Shown piece by piece: positions 18,450 through 26,555 of a DNA stretch of 64,000 nucleotides. Position numbers and translations under genes: made by a program. The first letter of the stretch is position 1, and each line of letters begins with the position of its first letter. The DNA is from Sphingomonas kyeonggiensis (GTDB lineage Bacteria > Pseudomonadota > Alphaproteobacteria > Sphingomonadales > Sphingomonadaceae). The notes beneath the pieces are model-generated. The model was not told the origin of the DNA and made no database searches. It was given only the letters and a program-made list of their open reading frames with translations. The stretch spans positions 124,001 through 188,000 of the forward strand of contig NZ_JAUSTJ010000003.1 of assembly GCF_030812785.1 (NCBI RefSeq), given 5' to 3'.

Positions 18450-18453
<4 letters not shown>
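17839..18453 (-). CDS. bphO: Biliverdin-producing heme oxygenase with inserted repeat peptide
   Basis: This 204-residue heme oxygenase opens heme to biliverdin, the chromophore of the adjacent phytochrome. The family hallmarks are an N-terminal ATAKAHDRVD containing the likely heme-ligand His, and the distal block GTLYVLEGSRLGGKFL. Between them, residues about 78-108 (RHPRESGGP...MGPRFRGDDG) are encoded by a dispersed palindromic repeat and have no counterpart in the family. The reading frame stays open through it. The start is TTG at 18453, which shares bases with the purB stop (TTGA), so translation is probably coupled to purB. The 3' end overlaps bphP. If folding tolerates the insert, it lies in a surface loop. 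Confidence 0.85.
18129..18219. repeat. Family A palindromic element inside bphO
   Basis: This 91-bp palindrome has ends cgtcatccccgcgaaagcgg... and ...ccgctttcgcgggggtgacg. It has the same design as the intergenic copies but lies wholly within the bphO reading frame. It shifts no frame and adds no stop codon on the bphO strand. The centre contains a second dyad-like part (cctcaccgtgcggcgagg). Confidence 0.9.
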
Positions 18454-19760
<1,307 letters not shown>

Positions 19761-20018
19761 TGCAAGCCTTTCGCCGGGGGGAGTCGGGGTGCCCCTAGCA
19801 AGCGGGGGATAGGGGGGCAACCAAGCGGCGGGCGTTGCTGCCGGGCCACAGCGCAAATGAAATGCGATGAAATGGCGCGGGATGGCGTTGGGTAGAGGCT
19901 TGGATGGGAAAAGCGCGGAACATCACTGCAGGATTGTCGGTTGGTTGCCTGAATGTATCTGAAGATAATCACTCGGACCCTCAGAAATAAGGTCTGAAGT
20001 ACAACAAGGAGATTGCTG

Positions 20019-20630
20019 ATGCTGAAGCCTATGCTTCTTGCCACTTCTATGATGTTCGCTGTTCCGGCCTTGGCGCAGGAGACGCCGAAGCCGGACAATA
20101 GCCAGTCGGCCCAGACTACGCCGGTTCAGGATCAGGCCGCGAAGCCGGTGACGGACGACAAGGCGCCGGGCGTGCAGGAAGAGCCGCAGGATGCGGCGGC
20201 CACCGCCCAGGCGACTCCGCAGCCGACCCAGCCGGCCCCGGCGCAGGGCGTGGCACAGGCCACGACCGAGGCTTCGCCTGCCGCTACCGCTTCGGCGGCG
20301 CCTGCTGCGCAGCCGGGTGCCCAGCCCGCCACGGCGACCGCTGCCGTCACTCCGGCCGCCACGCCCGCGGCTTCGCAGGAGCAGGTCGCCCAGGCGGTCG
20401 GCCGTGACTTCGGCAGCTATGACAAGGATGCCGACGGCAAGCTGAGCAAGACCGAGTTCGCCGACTGGATGGGCTCGCTGCGCAAGGCCGCGGAGCCGGG
20501 CTTCCAGCCGGGTTCGGCCGAGGCGACGACCTGGTCCAGCCAGGCCTTCACCAATGCCGACACGGACAAGAACGCCGCCGTGAACAAGCAGGAGCTGACT
20601 GTGTTCCTGACGCCCAAGCAGCCGGGTTAA
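20019..20630 (+). CDS. Exported EF-hand protein with Ala/Pro/Gln-rich linker
   Basis: This 203-residue protein has a signal peptide (cleavage near ALAQ, residue ~20), a long low-complexity stretch rich in Ala, Pro, Gln and Thr (about 25-120), and a C-terminal EF-hand pair. The first loop, DKDADGKLSKTEF, is canonical. The second, NADTDKNAAVNKQE, is recognisable but less regular. The start is the ATG at 20019, set by AAGGAG just upstream. Such exported EF-hand proteins are common in sphingomonads and likely bind calcium in the periplasm, though their role is unknown. A strong terminator follows. The preceding 258 bases back to purB hold only its promoter region. Confidence 0.85.
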   Translation: MLKPMLLATSMMFAVPALAQETPKPDNSQSAQTTPVQDQAAKPVTDDKAPGVQEEPQDAAATAQATPQPTQPAPAQGVAQATTEASPAATASAAPAAQPGAQPATATAAVTPAATPAASQEQVAQAVGRDFGSYDKDADGKLSKTEFADWMGSLRKAAEPGFQPGSAEATTWSSQAFTNADTDKNAAVNKQELTVFLTPKQPG

Positions 20631-20669
20631 ATATTTCGTCGCGCCGGATACGCATGGCGCTACTCCCGA

Positions 20670-20706
20670 ACGGTCGCCGGACTTGCCTCCGGCGGCCGTT
20701 TGGTTT
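20670..20706 (+). terminator. Strong terminator after the EF-hand gene
   Basis: An 11-bp stem (acggtcgccgg 20670-20680 with ccggcggccgt 20689-20699, one G-T pair) has an 8-base loop and is followed by ttggttt. It lies 39 bases after the stop. Confidence 0.85.
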
Positions 20707-20780
20707 GTCGGCCTCCGCGATTCCAGCGTTCGGTTTGTTGGTTTCCCCGATTCCGGCGCATTGCTCATCCGGGTCCGCTG

Positions 20781-20882
20781 CGTCATCCCGGCCCTACAGC
20801 CGTCATCCCGGCGAAAGCCGGGATCTCAGGCGAAGGCGCCGGGAAGGAGCCGCACGAGATCCCGGCTTTCGCCGGGATGACG
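20781..20882. repeat. Family A palindromic element with orphan half arm
   Basis: The full element is 20801-20882 (82 bp). The left arm is cgtcatcccggcgaaagccg..., the right arm is its inverted match ending at 20882, and the centre ends in gccgcacgagat. A truncated copy of the outer arm (cgtcatcccggcc) starts exactly 20 bases earlier, at 20781. It lies between the convergent EF-hand gene and radC. The rest of this ~326-base gap holds the terminator and nothing else I can call. Confidence 0.9.
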
Positions 20883-20956
20883 GAATATGCCTGGATGACG
20901 GTTAGGGCCGTGATGACGATTGCGCGTCAAGGCGACAGTACAGCGTAGCGCTGTTC

Positions 20957-21637
20957 TCAGAGCAGCCCCTGTCCCCTGAGCGAGGCATGGCCGTCGCGGC
21001 CCATGATGATATGGTCGTGCACCGCGATCCCCATGCCCTTGCCCGCGGCCATGATTTGGCGGGTGATCTCGATATCGGCGCGGCTTGGGGAGGGATCGCC
21101 GGAGGGGTGGTTGTGGACCAGGATCAGCGCCGCCGAGCCGAGGTCGATCGCCCGGCGGATCACTTCGCGGACATAGACCGCAGCCTCGTCGATCGTGCCT
21201 TCGCCCATCAGCTCGTCGCGGATCAGCATGTTCTTCGAATTGAGGTGGAGGACGCGGAAGCGCTCGATCACATGATGCGCCATGTCGGCGCGGAGATAGT
21301 CGAGCAGCGCCTGCCAGTTGGCGAGCACCGGGCGCTCGGCGACTTCGGCGCGGAGCAGGCGGAGTGCGGCGGCGTGGGCGGCCTTCAGCGCGGCGACGCT
21401 GGTCTCGCCCATGCCCTTCACCCGGGCAAGCGCCTCGGCATCGGCGGTGAGAAGTCCCGCGATCCCGCCGAACTCATGGAGCAGCGCCTTGGCCAGCGGC
21501 TTGGTATCCTGGCGGGGAATCGCCAGCGCGAGGAGGTATTCGACCAGTTCGTGATCGAGCAACGCGTCCGGCCCGCCCTCGAACAGGCGGCGGCGCAGGC
21601 GCGCGCGGTGGCCGCTATTGTCGGGGGCCTCGGACAT
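20957..21637 (-). CDS. radC: RadC family JAB/MPN-domain protein
   Basis: This 226-residue RadC-like protein has an N-terminal helix-hairpin-helix type region (about residues 10-85, with ALARVKGMGETSVAALKAA). The C-terminal JAMM metal site is intact: the motif HNHPSGDPSPSRADIE supplies two His and the Asp ligand, and an upstream Glu lies in LMGEGTIDEA. Despite the name, the role in DNA repair is unproven for the family. The start at 21637 is the first ATG that gives a normal length. It is divergent from the ATP synthase operon. Confidence 0.93.
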   Translation of the reverse strand: MSEAPDNSGHRARLRRRLFEGGPDALLDHELVEYLLALAIPRQDTKPLAKALLHEFGGIAGLLTADAEALARVKGMGETSVAALKAAHAAALRLLRAEVAERPVLANWQALLDYLRADMAHHVIERFRVLHLNSKNMLIRDELMGEGTIDEAAVYVREVIRRAIDLGSAALILVHNHPSGDPSPSRADIEITRQIMAAGKGMGIAVHDHIIMGRDGHASLRGQGLL

Positions 21638-21817
21638 GCCCGATTTGTTCCTGCAAACGCCGCTTTATTCAAGGCGAGGATTTCGCCGATTTGGCGATAG
21701 AGTTGACTCGTCCCGCGAGCATTCCTAAAGCGGCGGCGCATCAGGGGCCTTGGCACAGGATGCCACGTGTCGCCGGCACCTGCGCGGCGGCTTTTTCATA
21801 TCTGGATCGCACGAACC

Positions 21818-22126
21818 TTGTCCGACGACCGCAATCCCGACGACCTCGATCGCCGCATCAAGGATGCGAAGGCAGAGCATGCGCGCGGCGTGACCAACGC
21901 CGAAGGCAAGGCGGAAACCCGTGGCTGGGCGATCGGCATCGAATTCGTCGGTGCCGTACTCGTCTCGGGCTTCATCGGCTGGCTGATCGACAATTATGCC
22001 GGCCTCGGCACCAAGCCCTGGGCGATGGTGGTGATGCTGCTGCTCGGCTTCGCCGCCGGCGTGCGCCGCGCGATGCAGACCTCCGCCGAATTCGACGCCG
22101 ATCCCAACACCGATAGCAAGGAATAA
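21818..22126 (+). CDS. atpI: ATP synthase assembly protein AtpI
   Basis: This is a small membrane protein at the head of the F0 operon, where AtpI assists c-ring assembly and Mg2+ supply. A charged N-terminus (SDDRNPDDLDRRIKDAKAEH) is followed by two hydrophobic helices around IGIEFVGAVLVSGFIGWLI and WAMVVMLLLGFAAGV, the latter ending in the family-typical basic turn. TTG at 21818 gives the usual N-terminus (102 residues). GTG at 21767 with AGGA upstream would add 17 residues. The choice is not certain. atpB follows after 9 bases. Confidence 0.82.
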   Translation: MSDDRNPDDLDRRIKDAKAEHARGVTNAEGKAETRGWAIGIEFVGAVLVSGFIGWLIDNYAGLGTKPWAMVVMLLLGFAAGVRRAMQTSAEFDADPNTDSKE

Positions 22127-22135
22127 CCGACCACC

Positions 22136-22885
22136 ATGGCCGGCCCGATGGAACAGTTCGCAGTCAAGGTGCTCCACCCGATCAACGCGGGGGGCTATGA
22201 CCTGTCGTTCACCAACTCGTCGCTGTGGATGGCGATCGCGCTGGCCGCGGTCTCGATCTTCCTGTTCGTCGGCACCGCCCGTCCGCAGCTCGTCCCGGGC
22301 CGCTGGCAGGCCGCGGTGGAATATGTCTACGATTTCGTACGACGCATGCTGGACGAGAATGTCGGCCCCGAAGGGCGCCGCTTCGCGCCGCTGATCTTCG
22401 CGATCTTCATCTTCGTGCTCGCCTGCAACCTGCTGGGCCTGATCCCCTGGGTGGGCGCGTTCACGCCGACCAGCCATATCTCGGTGACGCTCGGCCTCGC
22501 CATGCTGGTGTTCATCACCGTCTGCATCGTCGGCTTCGCACGCCACGGCCTGCACTTCTTCAGCCTGTTCTGGCCGAAGGACGCCAATATCGCGCTGGGC
22601 CTGTTCGTGTTCATCATCGAGGTGCTGAGCTTCCTCAGCCGCCCGTTCACGCTCGCCATCCGACTGTTCGCCAACATGACCGCCGGCCATGTGCTGCTGA
22701 AGGTGTTCGGCACCTTCGTCGTGTCGCTCGGCTCGTTCGGCGCGCTGCCCTATGTCTTCGGCATCCTGCCGCTTTCGGTGAACGTCGCGCTTTCCGCGCT
22801 CGAGGTTCTGATCGCGGTGGTGCAGGCCTATGTCTTCGCGCTTCTGGCTTCGCTCTACCTGAACGACGCCATCAATCTCCACTAA
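22136..22885 (+). CDS. atpB: ATP synthase F0 subunit a
   Basis: This 249-residue integral membrane subunit forms the proton half-channels against the c-ring. The essential Arg lies in SRPFTLAIRLFANMTAGH (about residues 164-181), in the helix that contacts the c-ring carboxylate. The conserved C-terminal IAVVQAYVFALLASLYLNDA helix is also present. It is the second gene of atpI-B-E-F'-F. The F1 genes are not in the window, which is the usual split arrangement of alphaproteobacteria. Confidence 0.97.
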   Translation: MAGPMEQFAVKVLHPINAGGYDLSFTNSSLWMAIALAAVSIFLFVGTARPQLVPGRWQAAVEYVYDFVRRMLDENVGPEGRRFAPLIFAIFIFVLACNLLGLIPWVGAFTPTSHISVTLGLAMLVFITVCIVGFARHGLHFFSLFWPKDANIALGLFVFIIEVLSFLSRPFTLAIRLFANMTAGHVLLKVFGTFVVSLGSFGALPYVFGILPLSVNVALSALEVLIAVVQAYVFALLASLYLNDAINLH

Positions 22886-22914
22886 TTCGACTTAGTCTCA
22901 AGGAAGGGAATATC

Positions 22915-23139
22915 ATGGACGTAGCAGTTGCAGCCAAGATCGGTGCCGGCCTCGCTGCCATCGGTGCTGGCCTCGCCGCCATCGGCGTGGGCGCCATCTT
23001 CGGTCTCTACCTGCAGGGTGCGCTGCGCAACCCGGCGGCTGACGCCAAGATGGGCGGCCGCCTGATCTTCGGTTTCGCCGTGACCGAGGCGCTCGGCCTG
23101 ATCGCCGCCGTCGTCGCGCTCGCGCTCGCCTTCTCGTAA
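22915..23139 (+). CDS. atpE: ATP synthase F0 subunit c
   Basis: This 74-residue c-ring subunit is a hairpin of two hydrophobic helices. The first is Gly/Ala rich with the GAGLAAIGAGLAAIGVG packing motif. The polar loop RNPAAD follows, and then the second helix with the proton-carrying Glu in AVTEALGL. A strong AAGGAAGGG Shine-Dalgarno sequence precedes the ATG, matching the high copy number needed for the ring. Confidence 0.97.
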   Translation: MDVAVAAKIGAGLAAIGAGLAAIGVGAIFGLYLQGALRNPAADAKMGGRLIFGFAVTEALGLIAAVVALALAFS

Positions 23140-23160
23140 GAAAGACGGGGCCAGCCGGCC

Positions 23161-23646
23161 ATGCCACAGTTCGATTTCGCCAATGTCTTCCTGCCGCAGC
23201 TGGTGTGGCTCGCGATCTTCTTCGCGGTCCTCTACTTTGCGGTCGTCCTGCCGACGCTGCCCAAGCTGGGCCGCACGATGCAGGCGCGCGAGGACCAGGT
23301 GACCGGCGACCTTGACGCCGCCGAGGCTGCCAAGGCGTCGGCCGACAAGCTCGCCGCGGACTATGACGCCGGCGTGGCCGAGGCTCAGGAATCGGCGCGC
23401 GCGGCGCTCAACGCCGCGCACGCCAAGGCGACCAAGTCGCTCGAGACCAAGCTGGCCAAGGCCGATGCCAAGCTCGCCGAGCGGGTGGCAGCGGCCGAGG
23501 CCGAGCTGACCGAAGCCCGCACCAAGGCGCTGGGCGAGGTCGAGGCGATCGCCGCGGACGTGGCGAGCGACCTGGTCGAGCAGCTGACCGGCAAGCGCCC
23601 GACCGCTGCCGACGCCGCCAAGGCGGCGCGCGCGGTGGCGGGCTGA
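23161..23646 (+). CDS. atpF': ATP synthase F0 subunit b' (first b-type subunit)
   Basis: This 161-residue stalk subunit has one N-terminal membrane helix (VWLAIFFAVLYFAVVLPTL, about residues 15-33) and a long Ala/Glu/Lys-rich helix that pairs with the other b subunit to form the peripheral stalk. Two different b-type genes in a row, as here, mark alphaproteobacterial and photosynthetic-type F0 operons. It lies 21 bases after atpE and 10 before atpF. Confidence 0.92.
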   Translation: MPQFDFANVFLPQLVWLAIFFAVLYFAVVLPTLPKLGRTMQAREDQVTGDLDAAEAAKASADKLAADYDAGVAEAQESARAALNAAHAKATKSLETKLAKADAKLAERVAAAEAELTEARTKALGEVEAIAADVASDLVEQLTGKRPTAADAAKAARAVAG

Positions 23647-23656
23647 AGGACCTGAC

Positions 23657-24223
23657 ATGAGTGCACATACTCCCGCCGACCAGACCGTCGCGCTTACCGA
23701 AGCCGATGGCGGCGCGCACCATGAAGGCCCCACGCTGCTCGGTCTCGGTGCCGAAGGCTGGGTCTATGTCGGGCTGACCATCTTCATCCTGCTGGCGATC
23801 TTCGTCGGCAAGGCCCCGAAGAAGATCGCCGAGGCGCTGGACAAGCGCATCGCCGACACCCGCGCCGAGCTGGACCGCGCCCGCGCGATCCGCGAGGAGG
23901 CCGAGAAGCTGCTCGCCGACGCCAAGGCGCGCACCGCGGCGAGCGCCAACGACGCCGCAGCGATCGTTGCCCATGCCGAGCAGGAAGCCACCGCGCTGAT
24001 CGCCAAGGCCGAGGCGGACGCCAAGCTGCTCACCCAGCGGCGCACCAAGATGGCCGAGGACAAGATCGCCGCCGCCGAGCGCGCTGCGATCGCCGACGTC
24101 CGTGCCAAGGCTGCCGATGCCGCTGCCGCTGCTGCTTCCGCGATCATCGCGGAGAAGCATGGTGCCGGGGCGGACAAGCCGCTCGTCGACAAGACGATCG
24201 CGGGGCTGGGCCGGCTGAACTGA
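23657..24223 (+). CDS. atpF: ATP synthase F0 subunit b
   Basis: This 188-residue peripheral stalk subunit has a polar N-terminal extension of about 30 residues, then one membrane helix (WVYVGLTIFILLAIFVG). A long charged coiled-coil-like helix follows, with many Ala/Glu/Lys/Arg heptads (LDKRIADTRAELDRARAIR...). It is the last gene of the F0 operon and is followed 25 bases later by a strong terminator. Together with the preceding b' it should form the heterodimeric stalk. Confidence 0.95.
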   Translation: MSAHTPADQTVALTEADGGAHHEGPTLLGLGAEGWVYVGLTIFILLAIFVGKAPKKIAEALDKRIADTRAELDRARAIREEAEKLLADAKARTAASANDAAAIVAHAEQEATALIAKAEADAKLLTQRRTKMAEDKIAAAERAAIADVRAKAADAAAAAASAIIAEKHGAGADKPLVDKTIAGLGRLN

Positions 24224-24248
24224 TCCTCTGCTTCGGCGGCAGGTTGAA

Positions 24249-24288
24249 CGAAAAGGGCGCGCTGCCTCCGGGCGGTGCGCCCTTTTCG
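24249..24288. terminator. Bidirectional-looking terminator after atpF
   Basis: A perfect 12-bp stem (cgaaaagggcgc 24249-24260 with gcgcccttttcg 24277-24288) has a 16-base loop. A-rich and T-rich sides allow function on either strand. Confidence 0.85.
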
Positions 24289-24351
24289 CGTTCAGGGCGC
24301 AGGCAAGGCGGCCGGCTGGCGGGAGCGGCCCGGGCCGGCTAGGGTCGCCGC

Positions 24352-24543
24352 ATGACCACCCAACGCTGGCTCCAGCTCGCCACCGCGCTCACCGCCGCCC
24401 TGCTCGTCCTGATGATCGCAGTCGCATGGCACAGCGTCGTGGAGGAGCAACGCCGCGCCGGCGACATCGGCACGCGCACGCAGGAGACGATGGAGCAGAT
24501 CGAGGCGCGGGCCAATGCGCTGGAGAATGAAGCGGGTCGGTGA
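24352..24543 (+). CDS. Small single-helix membrane protein, hypothetical
   Basis: This 63-residue frame has one clear membrane helix (LATALTAALLVLMIAVAW, about residues 9-26), then a charged helix rich in Glu, Arg and Gln (EEQRRAGDIGTRTQETMEQIEARANALENEAG), like a short coiled coil. It sits between the atp terminator and a converging gene. I see no family and only a weak Shine-Dalgarno sequence. It is kept as a gene because the hydrophobic and charged halves are ordered in a way that shadow frames rarely are. Confidence 0.5.
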   Translation: MTTQRWLQLATALTAALLVLMIAVAWHSVVEEQRRAGDIGTRTQETMEQIEARANALENEAGR

Positions 24544-24559
24544 GGGGGCGGGGTAGGGG

Positions 24560-25513
24560 CTAGGCGCCGCGCCGCAGCTTCTTCGCTGCCTTTTCCAGCC
24601 CGGCGCGCTGCACGAGCGCCTTGATCCCGGCTACGCCGCGGTTGAACCCGCCCAGCGCTGCCATGGTCACCCGGTTGGCGAGCGACGGGCGCAGCAGGAA
24701 CAGGTCGACGCAGGCGACGCCGCCGGTGGCGAACTGGCGCTTGTGCTGGCCCTCGCCCTCGGTGAAGTCGAAGCGGGAGAATTTCCCTTCCTCGAACAGG
24801 TCGCGCATCGCCTCGAGCTGGAGCACCGCGCCGGGGGACAGGTCGTTGAACGCCGGGTCGTGGCCGACATAGGCGTAGATTACCACGCCGCCCTCGATCA
24901 CCGGGCAATAGAGATAGGCCGCCGGCTCGCCCGCGATGTAGAGCAGCCAGGCGCGGACCTGATCGGCGGCGCCCTGCGCCAGCATCGTCGCGATGAATTC
25001 GGGGCTGTCGGGCAGACCCGAGCCGAGCAGGCGCTCCTGATAGGTCCTCAGCGAGATCCGCCGGGCGACGTCGTGGAAATCCTCCAACTCCTGCGGCCCG
25101 CGAAAGGCGCGCACGTCGAGCTCGCCGCCGCTCTCGGCCGCGATCTTCTTCGCCTTGCGCTTGATCCCCTGGCGGGCGTTGGACGACAGCCCGTTCCACC
25201 ACGCATCGAAGCCCGGCCCGAACTCGGTGAAATAGCGGGTGTAGCGCTGGCGGATGAAGGGCAGCATGTCGCCCGAGGCCTTGACCAGCCCCGGCACCAG
25301 ATGCTCGGGCAGAGAGGTGACGACATAGCCATGCGCCTCGCGCGGCAGCGGCGCCAGCCCCGGCAGCCGGTCCGCCCGCGCCTCGTCCAGCGTCAGCGGC
25401 AGGCGCACCAGGGAGCGCTGGATCGTGGCGAGCGTGCGCGCGCCGATCTCGAACTTCAGGCTGGTCGGCTTGGCCTGGGGCAGCTCGGCGGTGACCTCGC
25501 TCATGGCGTTCAC
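24560..25513 (-). CDS. FemAB-like GNAT acyltransferase
   Basis: This 317-residue protein is of the FemAB/Acetyltransf_6 type, acyl- or aminoacyl-transferases of the GNAT fold, often found in envelope and exopolysaccharide clusters. Evidence is the length, the LSSNARQGIKRKAKKIAAE segment (about 120-140), and the core with AWLLYIAGEPAAYLYCPVIEGGVVIYAYVGHDPAF followed by SPGAVLQLEAMRDLFEEG. The start is probably GTG at 25513, which overlaps the upstream deacetylase stop by four bases (GTGA). ATG at 25504 is the alternative. Coupling with a polysaccharide deacetylase suggests that the two act on the same amino-sugar polymer, which is inference. Confidence 0.75.
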   Translation of the reverse strand: MNAMSEVTAELPQAKPTSLKFEIGARTLATIQRSLVRLPLTLDEARADRLPGLAPLPREAHGYVVTSLPEHLVPGLVKASGDMLPFIRQRYTRYFTEFGPGFDAWWNGLSSNARQGIKRKAKKIAAESGGELDVRAFRGPQELEDFHDVARRISLRTYQERLLGSGLPDSPEFIATMLAQGAADQVRAWLLYIAGEPAAYLYCPVIEGGVVIYAYVGHDPAFNDLSPGAVLQLEAMRDLFEEGKFSRFDFTEGEGQHKRQFATGGVACVDLFLLRPSLANRVTMAALGGFNRGVAGIKALVQRAGLEKAAKKLRRGA

Positions 25514-26466
25514 GCGGCGCGCTCCTCGACCAGGTTCGACCAGAGCTGCTCGGCCTGGCGCCAGCGCGTGCGGAGCAGGCTCGGCCCCAGCGGCGCATCG
25601 TCCTGCCCGAGCGGCATCTTCGGCCGGTCTGCGAAATGTTCGGTCACCAACACCCCCCGGCGGCTGGCCAACATGCGGCACAGCGCGTGGAAGCGCCGTA
25701 CGTGCACGGCGTTAGGCCGCGTCCCGGCGCGATTTGCAAGCTCGAAGCCGTGGCTGACGATCGTCACGGCCGAATGGTTGCGCACCACGGCATGGTCGAG
25801 CGCGGCGCGCATCTCGCCGGCCGAGAGCGCGCAGATCTGGAAATGGCGCAGATGCCCCGCGCGATCCTCGATCAGCGTCACCGGCACTTCGATCAGCCCG
25901 CGATGCGCGACGGGCGCGATCTGGCGCGGCTCCAGGTTGATCGCGCTCGGCCAGGGATGCTCGGAGCCGTTGTGGCTGGAGTCATATTCGAAGCCGAGCT
26001 GCGCCAGCGCGCCCAGCGTGTCGTCGCTCGCCGAATAGGATCCGGAGCGGAAGGCGATCGGCTCAGGCGCTCCGCAGGCGACCAGCATGTCGGAGGCGCC
26101 GGCCAGCAGCTCGACCTGCTCGTCGAAGCTGTAGTCGATCAGCTCGAAGGCGCCGTACGTCGCGCCCTTGTCGTCCGCATGCGCCCCGGTCCAGTTGGGG
26201 TGGAGGTGCAGCTGCACTTCCTGCCCGGCCTCGAGGATCGCGCCGACCACCCGCTTGATCGGGTCGAGGCCATAGACCAGGGCCGGCATCGGATCGACGA
26301 AGAAACAGGCCTTGAGCCCGTGCCGGGCCAACTGCTCGAGCTGCCAGCCGACGCCCACATTGGCGGGCTCCAGCGAGCGCTGGACGATCGTCTCGACATC
26401 GAGACCGGCGACATGGTGCCGCCACATGATCTCGGTGTCGATCGTGATGAAGACCCGGGTAGCCAT
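25510..26466 (-). CDS. NodB-type polysaccharide deacetylase-like protein
   Basis: This 318-residue protein is of the carbohydrate esterase 4/NodB-like fold. The motifs line up: ITIDTE near residue 10 (the catalytic Asp region), FFVDPMPALV (about 55), EVQLHLHPNW with the metal His pair (about 83-90), and AFRSGSYSAS (about 137-146), which is the Arg/Gly/Tyr motif of the family. No signal peptide is evident, so it is probably cytoplasmic or membrane-associated. It is coupled by GTGA overlap to the FemAB-like acyltransferase that follows. The substrate is unknown. Confidence 0.8.
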   Translation of the reverse strand: MATRVFITIDTEIMWRHHVAGLDVETIVQRSLEPANVGVGWQLEQLARHGLKACFFVDPMPALVYGLDPIKRVVGAILEAGQEVQLHLHPNWTGAHADDKGATYGAFELIDYSFDEQVELLAGASDMLVACGAPEPIAFRSGSYSASDDTLGALAQLGFEYDSSHNGSEHPWPSAINLEPRQIAPVAHRGLIEVPVTLIEDRAGHLRHFQICALSAGEMRAALDHAVVRNHSAVTIVSHGFELANRAGTRPNAVHVRRFHALCRMLASRRGVLVTEHFADRPKMPLGQDDAPLGPSLLRTRWRQAEQLWSNLVEERAA

Positions 26467-26518
26467 GCTGCCCCCTTAAAGCAGGGGCGTGAAGAAAAGG
26501 CGAATGGCGCCTCGATAT

Positions 26519-26546
26519 CGTCACCCCCGCTTGCACAGGGGTGACG
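26519..26546. repeat. Single hairpin, possible half of a family A element
   Basis: A 9-bp stem (cgtcacccc / ggggtgacg) with a 10-base loop has the cgtcacccc...ggggtgacg outer sequence of family A but only one hairpin. It lies between two minus-strand genes. No T-run follows on either side, so a terminator role is not favoured. Confidence 0.55.
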
Positions 26547-26555
26547 CTCCGGGCG

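Noticed and set aside
20781..20882. Family A element as an ordinary terminator pair
   Set aside because: Termination may be a side effect at convergent ends, but there is no T-run beside the arms, a dedicated terminator lies just upstream, and copies also occur inside a gene and in a divergent gap.
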